DNA of 46,737 nt from positions 1-46,737 of the forward strand of contig NZ_AUZM01000050.1 in NCBI RefSeq assembly GCF_000478195.2, given 5' to 3'. Positions 32,630 through 40,686 of this stretch are shown one piece after another. The translations under genes and the position numbers were made by a program. The DNA is from Lyngbya aestuarii BL J (lineage in GTDB: Bacteria > Cyanobacteriota > Cyanobacteriia > Cyanobacteriales > Microcoleaceae). The stretch's first letter is position 1; the number at the start of each line of letters is the position of its first letter. The notes under the pieces are model-generated. The model did not search any database. It saw only the letters and a program-made list of their open reading frames with translations, and was not told where the DNA came from.

Positions 32630-33460
32630 CTAAGAGCTTTTTAAAGTAATAACTGTGACTTCAGGCGGACAATTAAATCGTCCGGGTGGGTAAGTTCCTA
32701 ACCCTCGATTAACATATAAAAAATTTGCCCCAACAGAATGCAAACCAGAAGCCCATTCCCAATGTTTAAAGACCTTTTTACAGCCCGATTTTAACGGCAC
32801 TAAAAATTTTAGAGACTGGGGAAGTTGACGCTGAACTTCTTGCATCCAACCCGGTAAAGGCCCGATTCCCGGAAGCACAATTTGACCCCCATGCGTATGA
32901 CCTGATAATTGTAAATCAATTCGCCATTTTTTGAGCAATTCGGCAGTATCTGGGCTATGAGATAAAACAATTCGGGGTGTCATTTGGTCAACTAAATCCA
33001 TCACTGATTCGGGGTTAAATTGACCTGAATAAATATCCGGTAATCCAATAACTGCTAACTGATATCCTAACGGATAAACAACTTGATTGGATAAAACTTG
33101 AATGCCAATTTTTGTGAATGCTTCAGTAATCATCCCTTGGGAGTCGGGATAATGATAATCATGGTTTCCTAATACCGCATAAATTCCAGCTTGACTTCGC
33201 AATAGTTTCAGATGCCAAACTAAGCGATGAATGGGTTTGGGGTCATCGGTGACATAATCCCCTGTCAAAAAAATTAAATCAGGTTTGGCGTGATTTGTTT
33301 CTGCGATCGCCTCTGCTAATAAACGATCTGACAGTCTCATCCCATCATAATGCAAATCACTCAACTGAACCAGTCGAATTCCGTCTAATGAAGCGGGAAG
33401 ATTGGCTATTGCCAAGGTCAGATATTCAACCCGAAGTGAACCTGTTAACAGCCTGTGCAT
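32630..33460 (-). CDS. Metallophosphoesterase (YkuE/YaeI-like)
   Basis: A 276-residue dinuclear metal phosphoesterase of the calcineurin-like superfamily. All five metal motifs are visible: SDLHYDG (DxH), LTGDYVTD (GD), LGNHDYH (GNHD), LSHSPD (His) and SGHTHGGQ (GHxH). The style is that of YkuE/YaeI enzymes, which hydrolyse lipid-linked or UDP-sugar phosphates at the membrane. No TM segment is evident. ATG 33460 is preferred. An in-frame TTG at 33475 would add only five residues. It is a single gene between a repeat region and the thioredoxin-fold gene. Confidence 0.9.
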   Translation of the reverse strand: MHRLLTGSLRVEYLTLAIANLPASLDGIRLVQLSDLHYDGMRLSDRLLAEAIAETNHAKPDLIFLTGDYVTDDPKPIHRLVWHLKLLRSQAGIYAVLGNHDYHYPDSQGMITEAFTKIGIQVLSNQVVYPLGYQLAVIGLPDIYSGQFNPESVMDLVDQMTPRIVLSHSPDTAELLKKWRIDLQLSGHTHGGQIVLPGIGPLPGWMQEVQRQLPQSLKFLVPLKSGCKKVFKHWEWASGLHSVGANFLYVNRGLGTYPPGRFNCPPEVTVITLKSS

Positions 33461-33639
33461 GAATGGTGATATCAACTGAAGTAAGGCAAACTCTAGTCTA
33501 GCAATCCGCTTGGCAACCCCTCCAACTTAATCAGCATTTTGTGGGTTGAATCAAGGATTAGTTTGAAAGATCTCCCCTCGATACCTGATAATAGCAATAA
33601 GTCTGTTTGTTGTTGATTGTAATTAAGGAAAGTTTAACA

Positions 33640-34221
33640 ATGTCTTTAACGGCTTCTACGATGTTAGCGCTATCAACCCCGGCACCGGATTTTCAACTCC
33701 CGGATGTCACCACAGGGGAAACGATCTCTTTAGAGACGTTTGCGGACAAAAAAGCGTTGTTAGTGATGTTTATTTGTCGTCATTGTCCCTTTGTCAAACA
33801 CGTTCAAAATGAACTCGCAAAAATTGGCAAAGACTATGTTCCCAAAGGAGTTGGTATTGTAGCAATTAGTTCTAATTCTGTTCAAACTCATCCGGGTGAT
33901 GCACCCGATCAACTCAAAGAAATGGCGCAGGAATTAGGCTTTAATTTTCCTTACTGCTATGACGAAACTCAGGAAGTTGCCAAGAGATATACAGCCGCTT
34001 GTACACCTGACTTTTTTGTATTTGATGGCGATCGCCAATTAGTTTATCGGGGTCAACTCGATGAGAGTCGTCCGAGTAATGGAAAACCAGTTACAGGGAA
34101 AGATTTACGGGCGGCGTTGGATGCGGTTTTAGGCGATCAAGCGGTGAGTCTGGATCAAGTAGCCAGTATGGGCTGTAATATTAAATGGCATCCAGGTTCA
34201 GAACCCAATTATTTCGGTTAA
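33640..34221 (+). CDS. Thioredoxin-fold (AhpC/TSA-like) redox protein
   Basis: A 193-residue peroxiredoxin-like protein of the thioredoxin superfamily. The opening has APDFQLPDVTTGETISLETF, a typical TlpA/AhpC start. The active site is FICRHCPFVKH, with a CxxC pair. This argues for a thiol-disulfide or peroxidase role using two cysteines, not a one-cysteine peroxiredoxin. FPYCYDETQ and TPDFFVFDGDRQLVYRG follow, with the cis-Pro in ACTPDF. ATG 33640 has a good AAGGAAA ribosome-binding site, so the upstream in-frame TTG 33607 is not used. Electron donor and substrate unknown. Confidence 0.87.
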   Translation: MSLTASTMLALSTPAPDFQLPDVTTGETISLETFADKKALLVMFICRHCPFVKHVQNELAKIGKDYVPKGVGIVAISSNSVQTHPGDAPDQLKEMAQELGFNFPYCYDETQEVAKRYTAACTPDFFVFDGDRQLVYRGQLDESRPSNGKPVTGKDLRAALDAVLGDQAVSLDQVASMGCNIKWHPGSEPNYFG

Positions 34222-34455
34222 ATTTCAGTTCAATTCAAGTTTTTAGGGTGGATTAAGTTATTATTAATCCATCCTTATTTTTTAAAGATAAACTAGATTT
34301 TTAAAGTCAATATTTATAGAATTTATACCCATAATTTTGTGTCTATCGATGGGTTTTATAGAGAGGAAAACAAGCAATTATACTCAAAAAACAAAAAAAT
34401 ACCGTCTAACGGTGAAGAAAAAGAAAAACTTCACAGACCACAGAAATGAACTGAG

Positions 34456-34953
34456 TTACTTAGAAATAGGCTTAACGTTTTCTGTGTTTTCTGTGTTTTC
34501 TGTGTTTTCTGTGTTTTCGATTTGTTGTAGATCTTCTGAATAAAAACTCAGAAAATTACCAAAAACTGCGATCGTGCGATAGCGCTTATCTACAAAATCA
34601 AAATCCGTCGTATAAATGCTGAACAATACTGCATTATGACGGTCAGTTCCTTGATTAATATTCTCCTGAATCCATTCTCGTCTATTCGTCACAAGCGATT
34701 GACAAGTATCAACTAATGATTCGGAAATTCCATTCAAAAACTCAGGTATATTAGACTTTGTACACCATTTTTCCTGAGCTTCTGTCACTAATCTACCGGA
34801 AGCATAATTCAAATATTCTTCTCGTGAAGGATTAGTCAGATACATAGTACCCGCCAAAATCGCTAAGACAATTGCGCCTTTACCCAAAAAATCGCCCCAG
34901 TTGGGTTTAAATCCGCCAGAATTATTTTTTTTCCGATCAAAAGTGCCTATCAT
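34456..34953 (-). CDS. DUF4359 protein with variable Glu-Asn-Thr tail
   Basis: A 165-residue membrane-anchored protein of the cyanobacterial DUF4359 family. A hydrophobic segment at about residues 22-41 (FLGKGAIVLAILAGTMYLTN) is followed by PSREEYLNYAS, the family opening. The exported or cytoplasmic domain holds two cysteines (EKWCTKSN and VDTCQSLV) and ends in TIAVFGNFLSFYS. A low-complexity tail of repeated ENT, encoded by a 9-bp tandem repeat, replaces the normal end. Function unknown. It is transcribed in the same direction as the M48 peptidase upstream. Confidence 0.82.
   Translation of the reverse strand: MIGTFDRKKNNSGGFKPNWGDFLGKGAIVLAILAGTMYLTNPSREEYLNYASGRLVTEAQEKWCTKSNIPEFLNGISESLVDTCQSLVTNRREWIQENINQGTDRHNAVLFSIYTTDFDFVDKRYRTIAVFGNFLSFYSEDLQQIENTENTENTENTENVKPISK
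34478..34518. repeat. 9-bp tandem repeat (TTTTCTGTG) x4.5, in the DUF4359 gene
   Basis: Four exact copies of TTTTCTGTG (34478-34513) plus a partial TTTTC lie at the 3' end of the leftward DUF4359 gene. The unit is 9 nt, so copies are in frame and encode repeated Glu-Asn-Thr. Gain or loss of units would change tail length without a frameshift. Confidence 0.85.
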
Positions 34954-35097
34954 GTTAGAGTTTTTCCCGATTTTAATCCTTTACCTTAACATTATCCTTC
35001 ATTTCCGAGTTAGTCAATTCCGGAAATTGTGAAACATCCAAAAAAAAGCGAGGAGGACGCAGGAATGATTTTCGGCTACCTCCTCATCCTTTACCGT

Positions 35098-36069
35098 TTA
35101 GCTTTCTCCTTGACTCGATTTAACTTGATTGATTTCTCGCTGTAACTCCTCAATTTGACGCTGTAACGCCTCGACTTCATCATTCGACTCCTCAACTTCG
35201 ACTTCAACCGCACCTTCGGAAACCCTTTGTTTATAATTTCCTAAACGAATTTGTCGATATTCTTCAGAAGTCGCCCACTCCCGTAAATATTGAATTCGTT
35301 CCACCGGGAAAGGATGAGTCAGCATCATTCCTTGACCCCCGTTATACAGCAAAAATTTATACACTTGATTCAAGCCATCGCTATCGAGATTGTGATACTG
35401 TTCAGACTGGCGAATAAACTCATCAAGAGAACATTGGGAAGCGTATTTTCCACTCACCCCCGCCATCGTCATCATTGAGTGCATAACACATTTCAAATCA
35501 TCTGTAACCAACAACGCCGCCCGATCCGCCGAAAGTTCCGCTTTACGTCGCCATTCATAAAAGGCATAAATCAATCCACTGCTGACTAAATTTCCAAGCC
35601 CCATCGTCATTTCTCCAATGGTGGAAGCGACACCCATCGCCCAAATCGCCATTTGATTTAAAATCGGATGACCACATTTGATATGACCGAGTTCATGGGC
35701 TAAAACCGCCCGTAATTGGGCTTGATCAACAACATCTAATAAACCTGTATTCAGAACAATATAGGGGCGTTCCTGTCCCAGAGAATAGCTGTTAACTTGG
35801 GGGTTTTGTGCCACGAATAAAACGGGTTCATTCAAGACATCGAGATCTCGAATACATTCACGAAAAAGATGATAGATACTGGCGTATTGACGTGGCCCGA
35901 CTTGAATACTATTCCCCATCAGATAAACGTACTGAGGCCGTTCGTAGACAAATTCTACAAACTTACTGGCAATCAGATCAAACCCTGGAACGCTGCGGAG
36001 GGCTTCTTCTGCTTGTCGATCGAGAGGATGGCGAAACGCTTCACTTGAAATTCCGGTGTAAGTTGGCAT
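35098..36069 (-). CDS. M48-family zinc metallopeptidase
   Basis: A 323-residue soluble-looking M48 peptidase. The active site is VLAHELGHIKCGH, with HExxH at about residues 133-137 and the additional metal-ligand Glu in RRKAELSADRAA. The family segments PYIVLNTGLLDV and FYEWRRKAELSAD are clear. The C-terminus (about 285-323) is a charged coiled coil (NDEVEALQRQIEELQREINQ). Unlike HtpX it has no strong N-terminal TM pair; the hydrophobic stretch near 150-175 may associate with membrane. ATG 36069 is preferred to TTG 36081. It may belong to membrane protein quality control, by family. Confidence 0.88.
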   Translation of the reverse strand: MPTYTGISSEAFRHPLDRQAEEALRSVPGFDLIASKFVEFVYERPQYVYLMGNSIQVGPRQYASIYHLFRECIRDLDVLNEPVLFVAQNPQVNSYSLGQERPYIVLNTGLLDVVDQAQLRAVLAHELGHIKCGHPILNQMAIWAMGVASTIGEMTMGLGNLVSSGLIYAFYEWRRKAELSADRAALLVTDDLKCVMHSMMTMAGVSGKYASQCSLDEFIRQSEQYHNLDSDGLNQVYKFLLYNGGQGMMLTHPFPVERIQYLREWATSEEYRQIRLGNYKQRVSEGAVEVEVEESNDEVEALQRQIEELQREINQVKSSQGES

Positions 36070-36195
36070 AGTATTTTGCAACGGTAAACTGAAAATCTAT
36101 TCCGGTCTAACTGAAAATTAGGCTGACCTGATCATGTTGACAAATTTATTAAAGTAGTTGCAAATAGTAGAAACAACGGTGTTGGAATTTATGCA

Positions 36196-36882
36196 ATGGA
36201 GGTGCAGGTGAGTTATCCCCTGAAAACAGGCTATGCGATCGTCACGTTGATCACTACTGCTAGTTTATTTGGATGTGGCTTGATCCTCAACTCAACTCCC
36301 CGTCAAGTCCTAGAGGTTGTCTCTTATCTCACAGGTGTGATGGAAACCAGCGCCCAAGCCCAAGCGGTGACCGGGGCGCCGAGTGTTCGGATGACAACCT
36401 GTGTCGTCAAAGTTGCTGATGCCGATGAAATTACCCAGCGATCTCCTGCTATTTTTCTGTATCAAGAACAGGCGATGACGAGTAATCCCCAAAAACCCTA
36501 TCGCCAGCGTTTTTTACAGATTTCTCCGAGTGCTGATGGCCAAAAGGTGGAGTCGGCGACTTTTGTTCCTCCTAACCTCAGGGCTTTGGTGAATTTTTGT
36601 AGTCAGCCTGAGTCGGAACGTCTGGTTACAATTGAGGACATTGGAGATTATCGCTGTAGTGTTTTTCTCCAACCTGCGGGTTCTCAATATATTGGTCAAA
36701 CTCAACCCGAAGGATGTCCTGCCAATTATAAAGGTGCAGTCACGATCACAAATCGGATTACTTTAGATGCTCAAAGTATGGAGACTTTTGATCGCGGATA
36801 TGATCAAAAGGGAAATCAGATTTGGGGCGCTGAAGATCAATCCTATCAATATCAACGGATTGACTTGAATGCAGCCCAGTGA
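36196..36882 (+). CDS. CpcT/CpeT-like phycobiliprotein chromophore lyase with N-terminal hydrophobic segment
   Basis: CpcT/CpeT lyases attach phycocyanobilin or phycoerythrobilin to cysteines of phycobiliprotein beta subunits, in the cytoplasm. The family pattern is seen in VSYLTGVMETSAQA near 42, IFLYQEQAM with KPYRQRFLQI at about 86-106, and the closing FDRGYDQKGNQIWGAEDQSYQY. Length (228) exceeds the usual roughly 200 because of an N-terminal extension. This has a hydrophobic helix (GYAIVTLITTASLFG) ending at Cys27 in SLFGC, a near-consensus lipobox. If this is cleaved, the protein is a lipoprotein, which would be odd for a bilin lyase. The assignment to a particular bilin is not possible. 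ATG 36196. Confidence 0.8.
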   Translation: MEVQVSYPLKTGYAIVTLITTASLFGCGLILNSTPRQVLEVVSYLTGVMETSAQAQAVTGAPSVRMTTCVVKVADADEITQRSPAIFLYQEQAMTSNPQKPYRQRFLQISPSADGQKVESATFVPPNLRALVNFCSQPESERLVTIEDIGDYRCSVFLQPAGSQYIGQTQPEGCPANYKGAVTITNRITLDAQSMETFDRGYDQKGNQIWGAEDQSYQYQRIDLNAAQ

Positions 36883-37264
36883 ATCACTCCAGAAAAGGTT
36901 GATTTGATGTCTACAGATTCTCGGATTTGTGAACTCACAATTATGATTGATTTTATTTGACTTTTGTTGAGAATTGATGAGGAATTAAAGAGCAATCGAA
37001 CTGACTTTTCAGACCTTCAGTGAGTTGGGTTGCCTTTCTCTATTCTCAATGGAGTTTGTGTGCCATATAAGTGCTAATTGTCATCCTCACCAACGGTCAA
37101 TGCAGGCTCCGTCGTTTTACGGCGGAGTAATCTTTGACTGTCCCCAAAAGATTAAAGATTTTAAATCTTATATTTTAACAGCTTAGAATTAATTTAACAA
37201 TCCTTTCTTTTGATCCCATAACAAGGCAAGCTAGAATTTGCAGTGAATTAATGGAGAAAGAGCC
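36883..37264. other. 382-nt intergenic region with a GC-rich hairpin
   Basis: A hairpin CTCCGTCG (37107-37114) pairs with CGGCGGAG (37120-37127), allowing one G-U pair. It is preceded on the plus strand by a stretch whose reverse complement (GTGAGGATGACA) resembles the GTGAGGATCG text found at the tnpB right end near 263. It could be a solo IS200/IS605-like end. The last 60 nt must hold the CBS-CP12 promoter. No gene recognised. Confidence 0.4.
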
Positions 37265-37882
37265 ATGATGCTCAAAGCCAAAGATATTATGACGACTGAT
37301 GTTGTCACCATTCGGGGTTCAGCTACTGTTGCTGAAGCGGTTAAGAAAATAAACGATTGCGGAGTCCGTGCTTTAATTGTCGAACGTCGTCACGAACAGG
37401 ATGCTTATGGTATTGTCACCGAAACGGACATCATTTACAAAGTTGCCGCTTTCGGTAAAGATCCCAAACAAATGCGAGTTTATGAAATTATGACCAAACC
37501 CTGCATCGTTGTTAACCCTGATTTGGGTGTAGAATATGTTGCTCGGTTGTTTGCTCAGACTCACATTCATTTAGCACCTGTTATTCAAGAAACGTTGATG
37601 GGGATGATTTCAATTGATGACATCCTCAAAAAAGGCGATTTTGTCGAAAAACCGAAAAGTATTCTCCTCGAAGAACGTATCCAAGAAGCTATTAAAGACG
37701 CTCGCGCCACCTGTGCAGAAAAAGGCGCAACTTCAAAAGAATGTGCTGCGGCTTGGGATATTGTCGAAGAATTACAAGCAGAAGCAGCGCACCAAAAAGC
37801 AGAACGGATTGAGAAGACAGCTTTTGAGGCTTTTTGTGAAGAAAATCCAGATGCTGCTGAAGCTCGGGTTTACGACAATTAA
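37265..37882 (+). CDS. CBS-pair/CP12 fusion protein
   Basis: A 205-residue fusion. Residues 1-125 are two CBS motifs (AKDIMTTDVVTIRGSATVAE, GIVTETDIIYKV and MGMISIDDIL), which bind adenine nucleotides. Residues 135-205 are a CP12 domain, the redox-sensitive protein that binds GAPDH and phosphoribulokinase: ATCAEKGATSKECAAAWDIV, then EELQAEAAHQKAE, then FCEENPDAAEARVYDN. The first cysteine pair (CAEKGATSKEC) is intact. The C-terminal pair is not: the canonical second Cys (as in AECRIYD) is Ala here, so only one redox disulfide can form. CBS-CP12 fusions are known in cyanobacteria and couple energy status to carbon metabolism. ATG 37265, with purine-rich RBS. Confidence 0.93.
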   Translation: MMLKAKDIMTTDVVTIRGSATVAEAVKKINDCGVRALIVERRHEQDAYGIVTETDIIYKVAAFGKDPKQMRVYEIMTKPCIVVNPDLGVEYVARLFAQTHIHLAPVIQETLMGMISIDDILKKGDFVEKPKSILLEERIQEAIKDARATCAEKGATSKECAAAWDIVEELQAEAAHQKAERIEKTAFEAFCEENPDAAEARVYDN

Positions 37883-38186
37883 AGCGAATTAAAAGCGGTG
37901 ATAATTTTCAGGTGGATCTATTTGGAAATCAGTTGACATCTATCTCCAGATAGATTCATCACCCGAGTTCAGTTTGATTGGGATAAGAATACAGTGCATT
38001 TTATTTACAAAAATTGATACTTTGATTCGAGGATAAAACGGGCGGACTACGGAGATCAACTAACTTCTAAAACTTAAGAATACTCTCATGTTCAGAAACT
38101 TTTTAGGCTTCTCTATCGACAAAATAAATATGTTAAAATCTCGAAGTATCAGAACCAACTGATCCGAGGAATAGGAGGAACATTAA
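37883..38186. other. 304-nt intergenic region with a palindrome
   Basis: A perfect 8-bp palindrome, ATCTATCT-CC-AGATAGAT, lies at 37938-37955, 56 nt after the CBS-CP12 stop. There is no T-run after it, so it is better viewed as an operator or mRNA stem than a terminator. TAGGAGGA just before ATG 38187 is a good ribosome-binding site for the pentapeptide gene. Confidence 0.4.
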
Positions 38187-38711
38187 ATGAAGTCTAAACT
38201 ACTAGGAATACTGGGGTTACTTATTCCCCTGGTGGCGATTGCTCCGAGTTTCGCTCAGTTTAATACCAACGATCCTGACGTTTTTCTCAAAGGACAAGCC
38301 AGTTCTTGTCAAGGATGTAATCTCCGAGGTGCAGATCTTAGTAATACCCGGCGCGTTAATGCTCAACTCCGCCAAGCAGATTTAACTGAAGCCAATCTCA
38401 GTGATGGTTATTTTGAAGGCGCTTATTTTACCTGTGCGGATCTCACCCGATCCCAACTGGAAAATGCTGAATTTCCCTACGCAAACTTTGTTGATGCGAA
38501 CCTCAGTGGAGCCGATTTAAGTGGTGCTGATTTGAGTAAAACTGACCTGAGTGGAGCCATTATAGATGATACAACCAACTTAGCAGGAGCGAACTTAGAG
38601 GGTGCAAAACTTTGGGATGCTAGAACCATTTATCAACCCGGAGTTGATCTCTCCGAAATTCCTCGAAATAAGGATATCGAAAAGCAACGAGTTAAATGTA
38701 ACAATCAGTAG
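38187..38711 (+). CDS. Exported pentapeptide-repeat protein
   Basis: A 174-residue exported protein. A signal peptide (LLGILGLLIPLVAIAPSFA) is cleaved near AQF. The core (about 45-145) is a pentapeptide-repeat helix of A(D/N)LxX units: GADLSNTRR, ADLTEANLSD, ANFVDANLSGADLSGADLSK, TDLSGA and NLAGANLEGAKL. Such right-handed quadrilateral beta helices are common in cyanobacteria and often extracytoplasmic. A pair of cysteines (SSCQGC) precedes the repeats and a single one (FTCADL) lies inside. Function unknown. It has the strong SD TAGGAGGA. Confidence 0.88.
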   Translation: MKSKLLGILGLLIPLVAIAPSFAQFNTNDPDVFLKGQASSCQGCNLRGADLSNTRRVNAQLRQADLTEANLSDGYFEGAYFTCADLTRSQLENAEFPYANFVDANLSGADLSGADLSKTDLSGAIIDDTTNLAGANLEGAKLWDARTIYQPGVDLSEIPRNKDIEKQRVKCNNQ

Positions 38712-38736
38712 AATCGATTAAAAATCAACAAGTCTT

Positions 38737-38774
38737 ACAATTCCCTCCTTTTTGAGTTTTCAAGGGGGAATTGT
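38737..38774 (+). terminator. Hairpin after the pentapeptide gene
   Basis: ACAATTCCCTCCTT (38737-38750) pairs with AAGGGGGAATTGT (38762-38774) with one bulge. The loop starts TTTGAG. It sits 25 nt after the stop of the pentapeptide gene, but no T-run follows, so termination is likely but not certain. Confidence 0.5.
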
Positions 38775-38866
38775 CTACTCAATATTTCCCAATCTTTCCA
38801 AAATTCAAGTAAAATGTTACCCTATTTTTACAGCTTATTTTTGGATTGTTTTGGCAAGCGCAAATT

Positions 38867-39340
38867 ATGACGGCAACCTCACCCCAACTAACACCCGAAC
38901 AATATCAAGCTCAAATAGAAACGGTGATCACAACCCTAAAAAATGACCTCCCTACCTTATTTGAAAAAGATATTTCCTACAATATCTATACCTCAAATAT
39001 TTACTTTACCGACCCCGTGAATACATTTAAATGGAAATTTAACTACAGAATTATCTTTTGGACACTCCGATTTCATGCTCGCTTATTTTTTAGTGAAATT
39101 TACTTTGATTTACACCGAGTTCAACAAACCGCAGTGGATCTGATTTCCGCTGACTGGACAGTACGGGGAACCCTACGACTTCCGTGGAAACCGCAAATAT
39201 TTTTTAACGGTTCTTCTGCTTACAAGCTCACCGAACACGCCCTCATCTATCGCCACGAAGATACTTGGGATCGTTCTCCGCAAACTATTTTAAAACAATT
39301 TATTCAACGTCCATCAGCATCAAATCAAGACGAAAGATAA
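38867..39340 (+). CDS. DUF2358 family protein
   Basis: A 157-residue protein of the DUF2358 family, found in cyanobacteria and plant chloroplasts. The pattern is clear: VITTLKNDLPTLFEKDISYN, YTSNIYFTDPVNTFK, LRFHARLFFSEIYFDLHRVQ, SADWTVRGTLRLPWKPQIFF and a closing YKLTEHALIYRHEDTWD. The fold is NTF2-like. Biochemical function is unknown. ATG 38867 gives the family opening; the in-frame start at 38846 would add seven unrelated residues. Confidence 0.88.
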   Translation: MTATSPQLTPEQYQAQIETVITTLKNDLPTLFEKDISYNIYTSNIYFTDPVNTFKWKFNYRIIFWTLRFHARLFFSEIYFDLHRVQQTAVDLISADWTVRGTLRLPWKPQIFFNGSSAYKLTEHALIYRHEDTWDRSPQTILKQFIQRPSASNQDER

Positions 39341-39457
39341 AAGTCGAAACATCCCCCCATTTGGTTCGGTTTTACTCACTAGAACAGGATAGGATCAGTG
39401 GCTAGAGTAGAAAGCAAGTCAGCCTAAAATTTTACAGAATACAAAAAAGGATTTAAA

Positions 39458-39784
39458 ATGCACGATAAAAATGTATCGAATCGAGTTCCTGATTTTTTCA
39501 AAGACGCTTCATCAGACGGAAATCAACTGTTACAATACCTTCAGTCGATGAACCCAGAAACTATCTCTCACCTTTCTCAACCCGATCCTGAAGTTGCTCA
39601 AATTATGGAACATCGTCTTGCTCAACTTTTAGGCGGTTTACCCTCCGACCATTTTGATGTTAATATCAATACAAATCGTCAACAGTTGGGTCGTCTTCTC
39701 GCTTCAGCGATGATGAATGGTTATTTCCTCTACAGTGCTAAACAACGTATGGAATTTGAAAAAGCAATTTTAGACTCTCATTAA
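39458..39784 (+). CDS. DUF760 family protein
   Basis: A 108-residue helical protein of DUF760, present in cyanobacteria and plastids. The match is LLQYLQSMNPETISHLSQPD, a VAQIMEHRLAQLLGGLP helix, SDHFDVNINTNRQQLGRLLA and SAMMNGYFLYSAKQRMEFEK. The length is typical. Function unknown. It precedes the sulfurtransferase by 60 nt on the same strand and follows DUF2358 by 117 nt, a loose cluster of photosynthetic-lineage proteins. Confidence 0.85.
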   Translation: MHDKNVSNRVPDFFKDASSDGNQLLQYLQSMNPETISHLSQPDPEVAQIMEHRLAQLLGGLPSDHFDVNINTNRQQLGRLLASAMMNGYFLYSAKQRMEFEKAILDSH

Positions 39785-39844
39785 AGTCGAATCAGGAGTT
39801 TCTGAACTGAGAACCTTAATTTTCTTCAGAATTGAGACCAAAAT

Positions 39845-40660
39845 ATGACGGATAATGCTTTAGTCGTTTCTGCTTCTGGGTTAGCCAATCAACTTGATAA
39901 TCCTAATATTGTTGTTGTTGACTGTCGCTTTTCATTAGCTGATTCCGAACTCGGACAACGCCAGTATCAAGAAAGTCATATTCCCGGAGCATACTATCTT
40001 GATCTAAACCGAGATCTTTCCAGTCCTGTTGCTCAACATGGCGGTCGTCATCCCCTTCCCAATTTCTCCAAATTAGCTCAAACTTTTAGCGAAATGGGAA
40101 TTCATTCTGATACCTTTGTGGTTGCTTATGATGATTCTCGCTTTGCGTTTGCGGCTCGTTTGTGGTGGTTATTGCGATACATGGGACATGAAAAGGTCGC
40201 TATTTTAGACGGAGGATTTGGTCAGTGGAAAGATCAAGGTTATCCCGTTAATAATACTCTACCCACTCCTAAATCGGGTCAGTTTAACCCGAAAATTAAT
40301 TCAGAATTAGTGGTTGATATCGACACCGTGAAAGCGAGAAAAGATCAGCCTCAAGTTGCTTTAATTGATTCTCGTGATCCGGATCGGTATTTGGGAAAAA
40401 CTGAACCCATTGATCCGATTGCTGGACATATTCCGGGCGCTGTTAACTATCCTTGGAAAGAGGTTTCTGACCCGGATGGATATGCTAAAATAGACGAACA
40501 AGCTCAACGTTGGACTCAAATTAAAGATGCAGAAGAAATTATGGTTTATTGTGGTTCGGGGGTAACTGCTTGTGTGAATTTATGGTCTTTAGAAATGGCT
40601 GGAATTCATCAGGGAAAACTCTATGCGGGAAGTTGGAGTGATTGGTGTTCTTATTTGTAG
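39845..40660 (+). CDS. sseA: Thiosulfate/3-mercaptopyruvate sulfurtransferase (rhodanese)
   Basis: A 271-residue tandem rhodanese. The N-terminal inactive domain has VVDCRFSLAD and HIPGAYYLDLNRDLS. The C-terminal domain has ALIDSRDPDRYLGKTEPIDP, AGHIPGAVNYPWKEV and the catalytic loop VYCGSGVTACVNL, with the persulfide Cys in CGSGVTA. A CGSGVTA loop is closer to mercaptopyruvate sulfurtransferase than to the CRKGVTG loop of thiosulfate rhodanese, so substrate choice is uncertain. It moves a sulfane sulfur to a thiol acceptor or cyanide. The gene symbol is by family; no partner genes are adjacent. Confidence 0.85.
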   Translation: MTDNALVVSASGLANQLDNPNIVVVDCRFSLADSELGQRQYQESHIPGAYYLDLNRDLSSPVAQHGGRHPLPNFSKLAQTFSEMGIHSDTFVVAYDDSRFAFAARLWWLLRYMGHEKVAILDGGFGQWKDQGYPVNNTLPTPKSGQFNPKINSELVVDIDTVKARKDQPQVALIDSRDPDRYLGKTEPIDPIAGHIPGAVNYPWKEVSDPDGYAKIDEQAQRWTQIKDAEEIMVYCGSGVTACVNLWSLEMAGIHQGKLYAGSWSDWCSYL

Positions 40661-40686
40661 AAGCCGATCAAGACTTAATTGAGATT

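Noticed and set aside
34478-34518. CRISPR-like array
   Set aside because: The repeats are contiguous 9-bp units without spacers, so it is a minisatellite.
34337-34543. Short plus-strand open frame rich in Phe-Ser-Val over the 9-bp repeat
   Set aside because: Its repeat peptide is the mirror of the in-frame minus-strand ENT tail of DUF4359, and it has no domain.
37373-37570. Minus-strand open frame within the CBS-CP12 gene
   Set aside because: It is antisense to a clear CBS domain and has no domain of its own.
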